This document shows, piece by piece, positions 53,823-64,000 of a stretch of DNA of 64,000 nt. Both the position numbers and the translations under genes were made by a program. The number at the start of each line of letters is the position of its first letter. Position 1 is the stretch's first letter. The stretch is from Intestinirhabdus alba (GTDB lineage: Bacteria; Pseudomonadota; Gammaproteobacteria; Enterobacterales; Enterobacteriaceae). Under the pieces are notes generated by a model that was not told the origin of the DNA, did not search any database, and saw nothing but the letters and a program-made list of their open reading frames with translations. Location of the stretch: positions 58,095 through 122,094 of the forward strand of contig NZ_WMJZ01000014.1 of the NCBI RefSeq assembly GCF_009711095.1, read 5' to 3'.

Positions 53823-55039
53823 CCTTTTCCGTTGCGCAGGTGCGCGCCGACTTTCCCATCCTGGCGCAGGAGGTGAACGGCCAGCCGCTGGTCTATCTGG
53901 ACAGCGCGGCCAGCGCTCAGAAGCCGGCGCAGGTCATTGACGCCGAGGCGGCGTTCTACCGCCACGACTATGCGGCGGTGCATCGCGGCGTGCATACCCT
54001 GAGCGCCCGGGCCACCGAAAAAATGGAGAACGTCCGCAGGCTGGCGGCGCAGTTTATTAACGCCCGCTCCGCCGAAGAGCTGGTGTTCGTTCGCGGCACC
54101 ACCGAGGGGATTAACCTGGTGGCCAACAGCTGGGGAACGAGCAACGTGCGGGCCGGTGACAACATCGTCATCAGCGAAATGGAGCACCATGCGAACATCG
54201 TACCCTGGCAGATGCTCTGCGCGCGGGTGGGGGCGGAGCTGCGGGCGATCCCGCTGAATCCGGACGGCACCCTGCGGCGCGAGGCGCTGGCGGGCCTGTT
54301 TGACGATAAAACCCGGCTGCTGGCCATCACCCAGGTCTCCAACGTGCTGGGCACGGAAAATCCGCTGGCGGAGCTGTGCGCCCTGGCGCACCGGCACGGC
54401 GCGAAGGTGCTGGTGGACGGCGCTCAGGCGGTGATGCATCGTCGGGTGGACGTGCAGGCGCTGGAGTGCGATTTTTACGCCTTCTCCGGACATAAGCTGT
54501 ATGGACCGGGAGGCATCGGCGTGCTGTACGCGAAAGAGGCGCTGCTGGAGGAGATGCCGCCCTGGCAGGGCGGCGGCGCGATGATCGCCTCCGTTAGCCT
54601 GCGCGAGGGCACCCGCTGGGCGAAATCGCCCTGGCGCTTTGAGGCCGGAACGCCGAATACCGGCGGTATTATCGGGCTTGGCGCGGCGATTGAGTATGTG
54701 TCGGCGCTGGGGCTGGAGAAGATTGGCGCTTATGAACAGACGCTGATGCGCTATGCGCTACGGCGTCTGGCGGAGGTGCCGGATCTGACCCTCTACGGTC
54801 CGACGGAGCGCCTTGGGGTTATCGCCTTTAACCTCGGCAAACATCATGCCTACGACGTCGGCAGCTTTCTCGACGGCTACGGCATCGCCGTCCGCACCGG
54901 CCACCACTGCGCGATGCCGCTGATGGCGTATTACAACGTCCCGGCGATGTGTCGGGCCTCGCTGGCGCTGTATAACACCCATGAGGAGGTCGATCGACTG
55001 GTGGACGGCCTGCAGCGTATACATCGCTTACTGGGATAA
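53819..55039 (+). CDS. sufS: Cysteine desulfurase SufS
   Basis: 406-residue PLP enzyme that strips sulfur from cysteine and hands it to SufE. The PLP lysine is in [17 protein letters not shown] and the active cysteine in [13 protein letters not shown] near the C-terminus. Translation is coupled to sufD. Confidence 0.97.
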   Translation: MTFSVAQVRADFPILAQEVNGQPLVYLDSAASAQKPAQVIDAEAAFYRHDYAAVHRGVHTLSARATEKMENVRRLAAQFINARSAEELVFVRGTTEGINLVANSWGTSNVRAGDNIVISEMEHHANIVPWQMLCARVGAELRAIPLNPDGTLRREALAGLFDDKTRLLAITQVSNVLGTENPLAELCALAHRHGAKVLVDGAQAVMHRRVDVQALECDFYAFSGHKLYGPGGIGVLYAKEALLEEMPPWQGGGAMIASVSLREGTRWAKSPWRFEAGTPNTGGIIGLGAAIEYVSALGLEKIGAYEQTLMRYALRRLAEVPDLTLYGPTERLGVIAFNLGKHHAYDVGSFLDGYGIAVRTGHHCAMPLMAYYNVPAMCRASLALYNTHEEVDRLVDGLQRIHRLLG

Positions 55040-55051
55040 GGAGAGGGAAGT

Positions 55052-55468
55052 ATGGCCACGCTACCGGATAAAGAGAAGCTGCTGCGTAATTTTCAGCGCT
55101 GCGCCAGCCGGGAAGAGACGTATCTGTACATTATTGAGCTGGGACAGCGCCTGGAGCCTCTGAACGAGGAGGAGCGCACCCGGGAAAACCGTATCGAAGG
55201 CTGTCAGAGCCAGGTGTGGATCGTGATGCACCCGCAGCCGGACGGCGTTATCACGCTGCGGGGCGACAGCGATGCCGCCATCGTTAAAGGGCTGGTGGCG
55301 GTGGTGTTTATTCTCTACGACCGGATGACCGCCGGCGATATTACCAAATTCGACGTGCGGCCGTGGTTTGAAAAAATGGCCCTGACGCGCTATCTGACCC
55401 CCTCCCGTTCGCAGGGGCTGGAGGCGATGATTCGCGCCATCCGCGCTAAAGCTGCCGCCGTTAGCTAA
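55052..55468 (+). CDS. sufE: Sulfur acceptor SufE
   Basis: 138-residue partner of SufS that takes persulfide sulfur on the cysteine in [10 protein letters not shown] (about residue 51) and delivers it to SufB. It is the last suf gene, 12 bases after sufS; ldtE follows 64 bases later and may be read through. Confidence 0.96.
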   Translation: MATLPDKEKLLRNFQRCASREETYLYIIELGQRLEPLNEEERTRENRIEGCQSQVWIVMHPQPDGVITLRGDSDAAIVKGLVAVVFILYDRMTAGDITKFDVRPWFEKMALTRYLTPSRSQGLEAMIRAIRAKAAAVS

Positions 55469-55532
55469 ACTTATGCAACCTTACTGGAATTCAGCTTTCT
55501 GGCCTGTCGCCAGCGGATACAGGAGTTTAGCC

Positions 55533-56498
55533 ATGAAACGCGCGTCTTTGATCGCTCTTATGCTTATCGGCACCTTCAGCGCCGCGCCTGCGGCACAGGC
55601 GGTGGACTATCCGCTACCGCCCGCGGGCAGCCGTCTTGTCGGTCAAAATCAAGCCTGGACCGTCCAGGAGGGGGATAAAAACCTGCAGGCCATCGCCCGG
55701 CGCTTTGACACCGCCGCGATGCTGATTCTGGAGGCCAACAACACCATTGCCCCGGTGCCGAAGCCCGGCACGAGGATTATTATTCCGACCCAGCTTTTGC
55801 TGCCCGATGCCCCGCGCGAAGGCATTATTGTCAACCTGGCGGAGCTGCGCCTGTACTACTATCCGCCGGGCGAAAACAGCGTTCAGGTCTATCCGATCGG
55901 TATCGGTCAGGAGGGGCTGGAAACGCCGGTGATGGAGACCCGGATCGGGCAGAAAATCCCCAATCCGACCTGGACGCCGACGGCGGGCATTCGTCAGCGC
56001 TCGCTGGCGCGGGGCGTCACCCTGCCGGCGGTCGTCCCCGCCGGGCCAAACAACCCGCTGGGACGCTTTGCGCTGCGCCTGGCGTACGGCAATGGGGAAT
56101 ACCTTATCCACGGCACCAGCGCCCCGGACAGCGTCGGGCTGCGCGTCAGCTCCGGCTGTATCCGGATGAATGCGCCGGACATCAAAGCGCTGTTTGCGCA
56201 GGTCAGAACGGGCACCCCGGTGAAGATTATTAACGAGCCGGTGAAATACAGCGTGGAGCCGGACGGCACCCGCTACGTTGAGGTGCACAGGCCGCTCTCG
56301 GCGGAAGAGACGCAAAACGTGCAGACCATGCCGTATACGCTACCGGCGGGCTTTACGCAGTTTAAGGAGAGCCAGGGGGTGGATCGCGCGCGGGTGGAGC
56401 AGGCCTTGTACCGTCGGGCGGGCTATCCGGTCAGCGTTTCGGCGGGGCGACAGCCGGTTGCCAGCGGTAGCGGCGTGGCCACCCCGGAGGGATCGTAA
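55533..56498 (+). CDS. ldtE: L,D-transpeptidase LdtE
   Basis: 321-residue periplasmic L,D-transpeptidase (YnhG) that makes 3-3 crosslinks in peptidoglycan. Signal peptide to about residue 24, LysM-like domain ([18 protein letters not shown] ... PGTRIIIP), then the YkuD catalytic domain with YLIHGTSAP and the nucleophile in SSGCIRM. The start [10 protein letters not shown] has an AGGAG site. It is adjacent and convergent to lpp, another envelope gene. Confidence 0.94.
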   Translation: MKRASLIALMLIGTFSAAPAAQAVDYPLPPAGSRLVGQNQAWTVQEGDKNLQAIARRFDTAAMLILEANNTIAPVPKPGTRIIIPTQLLLPDAPREGIIVNLAELRLYYYPPGENSVQVYPIGIGQEGLETPVMETRIGQKIPNPTWTPTAGIRQRSLARGVTLPAVVPAGPNNPLGRFALRLAYGNGEYLIHGTSAPDSVGLRVSSGCIRMNAPDIKALFAQVRTGTPVKIINEPVKYSVEPDGTRYVEVHRPLSAEETQNVQTMPYTLPAGFTQFKESQGVDRARVEQALYRRAGYPVSVSAGRQPVASGSGVATPEGS

Positions 56499-56523
56499 GC
56501 ACGGCGGAAGGGCAATAAAAGAT

Positions 56524-56555
56524 AAAAAAATGGCGCACACTGTGCGCCATTTTTA
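56524..56555. terminator. Bidirectional terminator of ldtE and lpp
   Basis: ATGGCGCACA-C-TGTGCGCCAT with A and T runs on either side gives a strong hairpin usable on both strands. It lies between the two convergent genes. Confidence 0.92.
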
Positions 56556-56570
56556 TTACCGGAATACTAA

Positions 56571-57065
<495 letters not shown>

Positions 57066-57088
57066 AAAAGCGCCGCGAGGGCGCTTTT
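57066..57088 (-). terminator. Terminator of pykF
   Basis: AAAAGCGCC and GGCGCTTTT pair around a short GC loop, about 28 bases beyond the pykF stop codon. Confidence 0.85.
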
Positions 57089-57116
57089 ATAAACCATTAT
57101 ATTCACCTGGAAATTA

Positions 57117-58529
57117 TTACAGGACGTGCACAGAAGCGGTGTTAGTTGTGCCGCTCGGCACCAGCGCGCCGGAGACCATTACCACGATGTCGCCTTTCTG
57201 CGCGAGGCCGCTCTGCAGGGCGACCTCTTTACCCATGCGGTAGAAATCATCGGTGGAGTTGATTTCACTCACCTGCTGCGCCACGACGCCTTTGCTCAGC
57301 ACCAGCTGACGCGCGGTAACGGCATTGGTGGTCAGGGCGAGGATGGTGGCATCCGGGAAATATTTACGCACGGCGCGCGCGGATTTACCCCCCTGGGTGG
57401 CAACCACGATCAGCGGCGCTTCCAGTTTTTCCGCCGTTTCCACCGCCCCGCGGCAAACGGCCTCGGTGATGCGCAGCTTGCGGCTGTCGTTGTTGAACTC
57501 CAGGCGGCTGGTCATGACGCGGTCGGTACGTTCGCAGATGGTCGCCATAATCGAAACGGCTTCCAGCGGGTATTTGCCTTTGGCGGATTCTCCGGAGAGC
57601 ATAACGGCGTCGGTGCCGTCGAGGATAGCGTTGGCCACGTCGCCTGCTTCCGCGCGGGTCGGACGCGGATTTTTAATCATTGAGTCCAGCATCTGGGTTG
57701 CGGTGATAACCACTTTACGCGCGCGGATGCACTTTTCGATGATCATCTTCTGGGCGAAGATCACCTCTTCAACCGGGATCTCCACGCCCATATCGCCACG
57801 GGCGACCATGATGCCGTCGGAGGCTTCAAGGATTTCATCAAAGTTGTTCAGACCTTCCTGGTTTTCAATCTTGGAGATGATCTGAATGTTCTCGCCGCCG
57901 TGGGCCTGCAGATGTGCGCGGATCTCTTCCACGTCGGAGCGCTTACGGATAAAGGAGGCGGCAACAAAGTCGACGCCCTGTTCGCAGCCAAAGATCAGGT
58001 CCTGCTTATCTTTTTCAGCCAGCGCGGGCAGCGCGATGGAGACGCCCGGCAGGTTAACGCCTTTGTTTTCACCCAGGTCGCCATTATTCAGCACCTTGCA
58101 AATAACCTTATTGCCTTCGATGGTGGTAACTTCCATGCCGATCAGGCCATCGTCCACCAGAACGGTATTGCCGACGGTCAGATCGGAGGTAAAGCCTTCG
58201 TAGGTGACGGCGACGATGTCGCTGTTGCCGATGACGGATTTGTCGGTGGTGAAAGTGAAGGTCTGGCCCGCCTTCAGCGAGACGTCGTTACCGCCTTCCA
58301 GCTTAATGGTGCGGATTTCCGGCCCTTTCGTGTCAAGCAGGATGGCCGCCTTCTTGCCGGTTTTATTCATGACGTTGCGCAGGTTCTGGATGCGCTGACC
58401 GTGCTCGGCATAATCACCGTGAGAGAAGTTCAGACGCATCACGTTCATACCTGCGTCCAGCATTTTGCTTAACATCTCTTCTGATTCGGTTTTCGGACCG
58501 ATGGTGCAAACAATTTTTGTCTTTTTCAT
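57117..58529 (-). CDS. pykF: Pyruvate kinase I
   Basis: 470-residue glycolytic enzyme converting PEP and ADP to pyruvate and ATP, activated by fructose 1,6-bisphosphate in E. coli. Features: N-terminal [12 protein letters not shown], the catalytic region [13 protein letters not shown], the [12 protein letters not shown] substrate loop and the C-terminal allosteric domain. Length and ends match E. coli. A Cra site upstream suggests repression under gluconeogenesis. Confidence 0.98.
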   Translation of the reverse strand: MKKTKIVCTIGPKTESEEMLSKMLDAGMNVMRLNFSHGDYAEHGQRIQNLRNVMNKTGKKAAILLDTKGPEIRTIKLEGGNDVSLKAGQTFTFTTDKSVIGNSDIVAVTYEGFTSDLTVGNTVLVDDGLIGMEVTTIEGNKVICKVLNNGDLGENKGVNLPGVSIALPALAEKDKQDLIFGCEQGVDFVAASFIRKRSDVEEIRAHLQAHGGENIQIISKIENQEGLNNFDEILEASDGIMVARGDMGVEIPVEEVIFAQKMIIEKCIRARKVVITATQMLDSMIKNPRPTRAEAGDVANAILDGTDAVMLSGESAKGKYPLEAVSIMATICERTDRVMTSRLEFNNDSRKLRITEAVCRGAVETAEKLEAPLIVVATQGGKSARAVRKYFPDATILALTTNAVTARQLVLSKGVVAQQVSEINSTDDFYRMGKEVALQSGLAQKGDIVVMVSGALVPSGTTNTASVHVL

Positions 58530-58735
58530 GACCGTCTTTAATCTTTAAGTTGAGAAGGATAGGGAGAGCCGGCTTCCTGGACGCCAGGCCGGGAAGCGAA
58601 ACCGGTAGTGCGAAAGTGATATTGCCTCGCTCTAAGGATAGGTGACATCACAAGAGCGTGCAGAGGAAAGTGTGCTTGCGTTTCAGCCCAACGGGAAGGG
58701 TGTTTTTGTAGTCGTTGAGTTGTACAGGGCAATGT

Positions 58736-58749
58736 GCTGAAACCATTCA
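58736..58749 (+). promoter_or_regulatory. Cra (FruR) site upstream of pykF
   Basis: GCTGAAACCATTCA matches RSTGAAWCSNTHHW at all positions. It lies 207 bases upstream of the pykF start. E. coli pykF is Cra-repressed. The rest of the 543-base gap between pykF and fumD holds promoters and no gene I can support. Confidence 0.75.
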
Positions 58750-59072
58750 AGAGACAATTGCCGCGCATTATACGCTGAAAACGTTGCAAAAGGAAAATGA
58801 AAACAGGGTTTCAAAAGTTATTCGGGCAGATTCACAACGATTTGTTATTAAACGGTTAATGTGCCTTGCCGGCCCGCCCGCAGCGAGGTCGCACAGCGGA
58901 AGAATCCGGCGCGACCGGTCGATACTCAGACGGGGGAATAAAACGTACCATTCTGTCGACAGCCAGCAGAAAACCGGAGGCGCGCCGCTCCATCAGGCGA
59001 TTATGTTGCACTTTTGTTATGCCAGACGGAATGGGGTATGCTACCGGACCGTGCTGTCAGAGGTGAGTAATT

Positions 59073-59282
59073 ATGGCCAAACCGACGAAAGATGAAGAGC
59101 TGTACCGCGAAATGTGCCGGGTGGTAGGTAAAGTGGTGCTGGAAATGCGCGATCTGGGACAGGAGCCGAAGCATATTGTGATTGCGGGAGTGCTGCGTAC
59201 TGCGCTGGCCAATCCGCGTATTCACCGCAGCGATCTGGAAAAGCAGGCGATGAAAACGGTAATCAAGGCGCTGGCGGGCTGA
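59073..59282 (+). CDS. fumD: Fumarase D (YdhZ)
   Basis: 69-residue protein matching E. coli FumD (YdhZ), reported to have weak fumarase activity. It starts MAKPTKDEELYREMCRVVGK and has an AGGTGAG site. Full length; it is convergent with the ABC operon. Confidence 0.88.
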   Translation: MAKPTKDEELYREMCRVVGKVVLEMRDLGQEPKHIVIAGVLRTALANPRIHRSDLEKQAMKTVIKALAG

Positions 59283-59354
59283 AGAGGAGCGCAAAGCTTT
59301 CCCCCGCCGCTTAATTCGCTGATGCAACAACAGCGCAGGGGACAATAACGTCGT

Positions 59355-59386
59355 CCGGCGGATGGCGTGTTAAGGCCACCCGCCGG
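59355..59386. terminator. Hairpin between fumD and the ABC operon
   Basis: CCGGCGGATGGC pairs with GCCACCCGCCGG except for one internal mismatch. It lies between convergent genes and is GC-rich. Confidence 0.5.
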
Positions 59387-59408
59387 TAATGGTTAATCGC
59401 CTTTCTGC

Positions 59409-60119
59409 TTAGCCCCCCAGGGGGCGGCCCGGGCTTAACGCGCGCGCCGTGGCAAACCGCCGGTGGGCGAACTTCTCAAGGGCAAAGCACAGCAGATAAT
59501 AGACCAGCCCGGTAAAGATAAAGATAGCGGCCGGATAGATCTGCACCCGGCTATTCACCTGCCCGGCGACGGTGGTCAGTTCCGGAACGTTGACAATAAA
59601 CGCCAGCGAGGTGTCCTTCAGTAAACCGATGCCGATGCCGATCAGCGAGGGCAGCACGTTGCGCAGGGTTTGCGGCAATAAAACGCGCCCCAGGGCCTGA
59701 AGCGGCCGAAACCCCTGCGCCATCGCCGCGTCATATTGCCCGGCGGGGAGGGCGTTCAGTCCGGCATAAACCGAATGCATCACCGAGGCGGCGGTAAACC
59801 ACGCGAGCGCCAGGGTGACGGTAACCGCTCCCGGCAGATCGCTGCCGGTGAGCATCGGCAGCAGATACCACATCCAGAAAATCACGAAGATCAGCGGGAT
59901 GCCGCGGATAAACTCCGCCCATACGAACAGCCCCCTGCGAATAATGCCGGGAAACCGCCAGGCAAGGGAGGCCAGCAGAACGCCGCCGGGCAGCGCCAGA
60001 GCGGCGGAGCCCAGCGCCATCATCAGCGTTAACAGCACGCCGCCCGGCTGACCGTCAGCGGCCCGCCCCCAGAGCAGATAGTCGAGGTTGTCGATAATGA
60101 CCGAGAGGTTAGCGATCAT
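59409..60119 (-). CDS. Polar amino acid ABC transporter permease 2
   Basis: 236-residue inner-membrane permease of the HisM/GlnP type with about five spans. The coupling-loop signature appears as QYDAAMAQGFRPLQALGRVLLPQ. It pairs with the other permease to form the channel. Its ATG overlaps the previous stop as ATGA, and it is last in the four-gene operon. No specific substrate can be read from the sequence. Confidence 0.88.
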   Translation of the reverse strand: MIANLSVIIDNLDYLLWGRAADGQPGGVLLTLMMALGSAALALPGGVLLASLAWRFPGIIRRGLFVWAEFIRGIPLIFVIFWMWYLLPMLTGSDLPGAVTVTLALAWFTAASVMHSVYAGLNALPAGQYDAAMAQGFRPLQALGRVLLPQTLRNVLPSLIGIGIGLLKDTSLAFIVNVPELTTVAGQVNSRVQIYPAAIFIFTGLVYYLLCFALEKFAHRRFATARALSPGRPLGG

Positions 60120-60880
60120 GCCACGCTCCTCCGACGTCCGGGAGCTGCGTTTCTCGTCCGCTGCGGCGAAGGGCCGAGGCGGGTCAGGAGCATACCAAGC
60201 GCGATCCCGGCCACCAGATAGAGCGCGGTTCCCACCGCAAAAGCCTCCAGCGCGTGGGCGTTATAGCTTTCGATCTGCCTGACCTGGTAGGTCAGCTCGG
60301 CAAAGCCGATGCCGCTGGCCAGCGACGAGAGCTTCATCAGGTTCAGATACTGGCCGACGACCGGCTGCCAGGCATTTGCCAGGCCCTGCGGTAGCAGAAT
60401 ATGCCGGAAGGTGGTCCAGGCGGAAAAACCCTGGGAAAGCGCGGCTTCCCGCTGTCCGGCGGAGACGGCCTGCAGGCCAGCGACAATCTCTTCAACCAGA
60501 AACGCCGAGGTGAAGACGCCCAGCCCCCAGGTCGAACAGATAAACTCCGGCGTCAGCCACCAGACGTCGCCGGGCAGGATGGACCAGGCGTGCTCAGCGT
60601 TGACAAAATCAACCGCGCTGCGGGGCAGGAAATTCCACGCGGCGAAGTACCAGAACATCAGCTGAACGAGGAGTGGGGTATTGCGGAACAGCGAGACCCA
60701 GGCTGCCACCAGCCGTTGACCAACCGCACTGCCGGAAAGCCGCAGGGCAAGCAGTAAAACCGCCAGCAGCGTCGCCAGCGCAATGCCCGCCGCAGAAACC
60801 CAGAGGGTGGTAAGAAAGCCTGATACGATCCATTGCAGAGGCGGCCCGCTGAACACGCCCTGCCAGTCCATTACATGCAT
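60116..60880 (-). CDS. Polar amino acid ABC transporter permease 1
   Basis: 254-residue inner-membrane permease, same family, with the coupling loop QREAALSQGFSAWTTFRHILLPQ. Its ATG shares one base with the ATPase stop codon (TAATG), so the genes are translationally coupled. The periplasmic part between spans is longer than in the partner permease. Confidence 0.88.
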   Translation of the reverse strand: MHVMDWQGVFSGPPLQWIVSGFLTTLWVSAAGIALATLLAVLLLALRLSGSAVGQRLVAAWVSLFRNTPLLVQLMFWYFAAWNFLPRSAVDFVNAEHAWSILPGDVWWLTPEFICSTWGLGVFTSAFLVEEIVAGLQAVSAGQREAALSQGFSAWTTFRHILLPQGLANAWQPVVGQYLNLMKLSSLASGIGFAELTYQVRQIESYNAHALEAFAVGTALYLVAGIALGMLLTRLGPSPQRTRNAAPGRRRSVA

Positions 60881-61698
60881 TATAAGGTTGACTCCTGGCG
60901 TAGCGGATCGAGCACCTTTTGCAGAAAGCGTTGGGTTCGCGGATGCTGCGGGCGGGTAAAAAAGTCCTCAGGGCGGCCGGTTTCCAGAATGTCACCGCCG
61001 TCGATAAACACCACCCGATCGGCGATTTCCCGCGCAAAATGCATCTCATGGGTAACGACAATCATGGTAATACCGCTGTGGGCAAGGGATTTCATCACCT
61101 GCAGCACTTCACCGATGGTCTCCGGATCGAGGGCCGAGGTAGGCTCGTCAAACAGGATAATCTGCGGCGAGGAGGCCAGTGCGCGGGCAATAGCGACGCG
61201 CTGCTGCTGACCGCCGGAGAGCTGAGACGGCAATGCCTCTGCTTTATCCGCCAGCCCGACCTGCTCAAGCAGCGCCTGCGCCCGCTGATGCGCCTGCGCC
61301 TTTTGCCTGCCGTGAACATGCTCCAGCGCCAGGGTGATATTCTGACGGGCAGTCAGATGCGCATAGAGATTAAACTGCTGAAAGACAAAGCCGATGCGGC
61401 TGCGCAGCTGGCGCAGCGATGCCCCCTGCAGCTGGCCGACGGGCCTGTCGTCAATGAAAATTTCCCCGCCGCTCAGGGATTCCAGGCGGTTAATAAGGCG
61501 GATCAGCGTCGATTTTCCCGACCCCGACGGGCCGAGAATGGTGACGACTTCGCCCGGCTCGACCGTCAGGCTGACGCCGTTCAGCACCCGCTGGTCGCCG
61601 TACTGCTTGACGACCCCGCGCAGCTCGACCCGGGCCTGCCCCAGCCGGGAGAAATCCGCAGCCGGTGCGGCAGAGCGGGTAAACAGAGCGGACAGCAT
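60880..61698 (-). CDS. Polar amino acid ABC transporter ATPase
   Basis: 272-residue ABC ATPase of the GlnQ/HisP type with Walker [10 protein letters not shown], signature LSGGQQQRV and Walker [15 protein letters not shown] roughly 24-residue N-terminal extension ([17 protein letters not shown]) precedes the usual start of the domain. The chosen ATG lies one base after the binding-protein stop. It powers uptake through the two permeases. Confidence 0.9.
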   Translation of the reverse strand: MLSALFTRSAAPAADFSRLGQARVELRGVVKQYGDQRVLNGVSLTVEPGEVVTILGPSGSGKSTLIRLINRLESLSGGEIFIDDRPVGQLQGASLRQLRSRIGFVFQQFNLYAHLTARQNITLALEHVHGRQKAQAHQRAQALLEQVGLADKAEALPSQLSGGQQQRVAIARALASSPQIILFDEPTSALDPETIGEVLQVMKSLAHSGITMIVVTHEMHFAREIADRVVFIDGGDILETGRPEDFFTRPQHPRTQRFLQKVLDPLRQESTL

Positions 61699-61699
61699 G

Positions 61700-62518
61700 T
61701 TACTTCGCCTCAATGTTAAAGCCCCTGGGCTGAGGGTTTTTGGTCTGCGGCCCGAACCAGACGTCATAAATCTGCGCCGCCTGTCCGCTGGATTCCAGCC
61801 TCAGCAACTCATCGTTCACCGCTTTCAGCAGTGCCGGTTCACCTTTTTTCACTCCGACGCCAATTTCCTCTTTACTCAGCAGGTCCGGCAGGATCTTAAA
61901 GCTGGCTTTATCCGGCGCGCCGCCGAGCAGGCCGGCAAGGATCGTCGAATCCTGGGTGATCGCCTGCACGTTGCCGTTGCGCAGCGCGGTCAGCGCCAGC
62001 GGAATATCGTCATAGGCCAGCACGCGGGCGTGGGGGAAACGCTGGTGCAGGGCCTGCTCACCGGTGGTGCCTTTTACGGCACCGATGCGCGCGCGGCTGT
62101 AGGCGTCCAGCTTATCCGGCGATGCTGCCGGCACCAGGAACTGCTGGCCGGTGACGAAATAGGGAAGGGAAAAATCGATAACCTGCGCCCGCTCGGGGGT
62201 GATGGTGATATCCGCCACGATCAGATCCGCTTTGCCCGACTGCAGCAGGGGAATACGGTTTGCCGGATTCGTCGCGATCAGCTCCAGCTTAACGCCGAGC
62301 GACTTGGCCAGCGCTTCAGCAAAATCGACGTCGTAGCCTACGATCTTATGGGACTGCGGATCGACGGAGCCGAACGGCGGGTTGGCGTCGAAGGTGGCAA
62401 TTTTCACCACTCCGGCGGCTTTTATGTCCGCCAACTGGTCGGCCTGGGCGTGGCCAGCCGCGAGCAGGATGCCGAGGGCGAGAAGCGTTTTTTTAACCCT
62501 GAAAAATGACGTTGCCAT
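61700..62518 (-). CDS. Periplasmic amino acid-binding protein
   Basis: 272-residue solute-binding protein of family 3 (bacterial SBP_bac_3). A signal peptide with core [12 protein letters not shown] is cut around HAQA-DQ. The mature part has [21 protein letters not shown], the family signature. I use the ATG at [10 protein letters not shown], with CAGGG upstream; a TTG three codons earlier opens the frame. It is first in its operon. Substrate unknown; a polar amino acid is expected. Confidence 0.88.
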   Translation of the reverse strand: MATSFFRVKKTLLALGILLAAGHAQADQLADIKAAGVVKIATFDANPPFGSVDPQSHKIVGYDVDFAEALAKSLGVKLELIATNPANRIPLLQSGKADLIVADITITPERAQVIDFSLPYFVTGQQFLVPAASPDKLDAYSRARIGAVKGTTGEQALHQRFPHARVLAYDDIPLALTALRNGNVQAITQDSTILAGLLGGAPDKASFKILPDLLSKEEIGVGVKKGEPALLKAVNDELLRLESSGQAAQIYDVWFGPQTKNPQPRGFNIEAK

Positions 62519-63970
62519 AGCGATCAAAATCCCTGTTTGCTGAGTTGTCCTTTTACGCTCCCATAACTTGTTCTCCGGTCCAAATAAGAAAAAGTGCTAA
62601 TTTATATATCAAAAGCTATTAGTAAATTTTTTGTTAAATATTGCGGGGCATAAAGATAAACGCATTATTTTCATGAATGAAAACGAATTAATTCATAATT
62701 CAGGTGCGGTATTTAAGCGCTCCGCTCGCATAATAAAGAAAAGCAGGACGCGCGCCTGCGGCGATCGTCCCACCCTGAAGAGGGTATATACCCTAAATAA
62801 CTCGAGTTGCATGTCAAAACGCGGCGCGTTTTGAACAGCCGTAGCGCTGGCCCGTCAGGGCGAGTCTCATGGATGAGACGAGTAACCAGAAGCCAACGCA
62901 CATGCAGGTAAAGGAGGGCATGGCTCCGGGGTAAAAAAGGCCGGCCAGCGCCGATTTAAACCGTTCGATATTCACGGGGATGATATAAAATGCGCCGCCA
63001 GCCTGGACGGAATTTATAAGCCGCGCGGGTAAGGTGGCCACCCGTCCGGCAATGGATAACATGAAGGAAAACCGCCGGTTACAGCGTCAGCCCGGGTATC
63101 GTGCAGGCGAGGAGCCGCGAACAGCGTCATTAAAACGGTAGCGGCGCGGCGTGCTGGCCCGCAGCGGGAGAAAGCCAGCAGGGTCGCCCGTTAAAGATGT
63201 CCACCGAAATGATTCAGGCTGCGATCTGCACCCATGAGCAAGGCTCGATCCTGCGGGGCGGCGAGGAGGACGGGCGCATATTTTTTTGTGGCTGCCCATC
63301 GGCGGCGGTTTCCGGCGGTAAATTTAAATGCCATAAGCGAAACCGTGCGTTGAAATAGGTTGTGGTATAGAATAATATTTAATTATTAGTAACGTTAAAA
63401 TATTGCTTTGAATTAATTTACTTGGTTTAGTATTCTTGCACGGCTACTTCTCTGTTTATTGCGTAAGTCACCAGGAATATTCCTTGTTTTCTTATAACTG
63501 GCGTTTTTTTTGCATTAACTCAGGATAATGGATTATTAAAGAGTTATTAGCGAATCGTATGTTTTAAAGCGCCAGAAGCCGCCAGATACCATTTTTTTTG
63601 GCATCGATCGGCTTTCTGTAAACGAAATGTACATAAGTTTATTTGTATTTGTGCAATCTTTCTATTTTACTGATGAATCTTTATAGCGGGCATTGATTTG
63701 TCGCCATCGCTCGTATTATATTTACACGCTATTCAACAATGTGTTCCGGGTGCGCCTGGTTTATAGGAATTATCACAGCAACCCTCACCGTTTATGTCCA
63801 GAAATGGACTTTATACTCGTGTTAAGGAATGTCGGTAACCGGTATAGAATCATTATTGCTAATAAAGACTTATCTCTTTAATTTGCAGTAATATCGCGAT
63901 TTTTATCCTGTTACGACAAACGCAAGTCTGTTGTTAAATTAATAACCACTCATAAAGGCAAGGAATATTT
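62519..63970. other. 1.45-kb stretch without a convincing gene
   Basis: It begins with the ABC-operon promoter, then repeat copy G (62787-62906). A GC-rich stretch (62930-63330) follows, with one 53-codon frame at 63197-63358 holding five cysteines (MSTEMIQAAICTHEQ..., FFCGCP, KCHK), preceded by no clear ribosome site. From about 63330 to 63960 the DNA becomes markedly AT-rich and holds only chance frames. It probably contains the promoter of the secretion cluster that starts at 63971. Confidence 0.5.
62787..62906. repeat. Mosaic intergenic repeat, copy G (truncated)
   Basis: Starts with canonical tataccctaaataactcgag, carries caaaacgcggcgcgttttga, and ends at aagccaacgcacatgcag without the usual gtatgacgggtata end. 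About 20 bases of the right end are missing. Confidence 0.82.
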
Positions 63971-64000
63971 ATGGCCGATACATTCCAGAAAGAGGTGCCA
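63971..64000 (+). CDS. 5' end of a probable type VI secretion sheath gene (TssB-like), cut by the window
   Basis: Only ten codons are present (MADTFQKEVP) after an AAGGAATATTT leader. This N-terminus resembles that of TssB/VipA (for example the Edwardsiella EvpA type, M-A-D-S-F-Q-...-P), the small subunit of the contractile sheath. Ten residues are not enough to be sure. The AT-rich upstream region fits acquired secretion islands. Confidence 0.45.
   Translation, partial: MADTFQKEVP

Noticed and set aside
63693..63881. 62-codon frame in the AT-rich end region
   Set aside because: It has a TTG start, no ribosome site and unusual composition; nothing supports coding.

Overview
The window is chromosomal DNA from a member of the Enterobacteriaceae. 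Gene content and order (tcyP-ydjM-hxpB-yniB-yniA-pfkB-ydiY | thrS-infC-rpmI-rplT-pheM-pheS-pheT-ihfA-btuCED-nlpC | ydiV-selO-hemP-aroH-ppsR-ppsA | fadK-ydiTSRQP-ydiOF | aroD-ydiBNML-rprA-ydiKJ-menI-ydiH | sufABCDSE-ldtE-lpp-pykF-fumD) follow the E. coli ydj/ydi region almost gene for gene. Long mosaic intergenic repeats, a gtrA-gtrB pair, an extra polar amino acid ABC operon and the first codons of a probable type VI secretion gene set it apart from E. coli K-12. The genus cannot be fixed from the sequence; something near Klebsiella, Enterobacter, Kosakonia or Cedecea is my inference.

Layout. 0-10 kb: cystine uptake (tcyP), an SOS gene with a visible LexA box (ydjM), a wrecked kduD, sugar-phosphate and kinase genes, ydiY, a small unrecognised exported protein and the gtrBA pair. 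10-21 kb: the translation block, with its known RNA controls visible (tRNA-like thrS operator, AUU start of infC, hairpin before rpmI, phenylalanine-rich pheM leader and attenuator), then vitamin B12 import. 21-29 kb: ydiV with a possible coupled 31-codon upstream ORF, selO behind a perfect palindrome, a hemP reading frame with an early stop, aroH, and the ppsR/ppsA pair with a Cra site. 29-45 kb: the electron-transfer flavoprotein / acyl-CoA cluster ydiQRST-fadK with regulator ydiP and ydiOF, then shikimate genes with two related MFS transporters, and the sRNA rprA. 45-59 kb: ydiJ-menI, ydiH boxed in by two inverted repeats, the suf operon with IHF and Fur sites and a 96-bp inverted-repeat element in its leader, ldtE, lpp, pykF (Cra site), fumD. 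59-64 kb: a four-gene polar amino acid ABC operon, 1.4 kb without a convincing gene that turns AT-rich, and the start of a TssB-like gene.

How the genes work together. ppsA and pykF both carry Cra-like sites, marking opposite sides of the PEP/pyruvate node. The fadK-ydi genes probably form one pathway feeding electrons from acyl-CoA oxidation through ETF and a FixC/FixX-like pair. SufA-E is the iron- and oxidative-stress Fe-S assembly machine. No clearly new multi-gene system is visible. The points most worth checking are the uORF on ydiV, the element inserted in the suf leader, the selO leader palindrome, the terminator just upstream of ydiY, the orphan gtrAB pair, and the modular repeat family.
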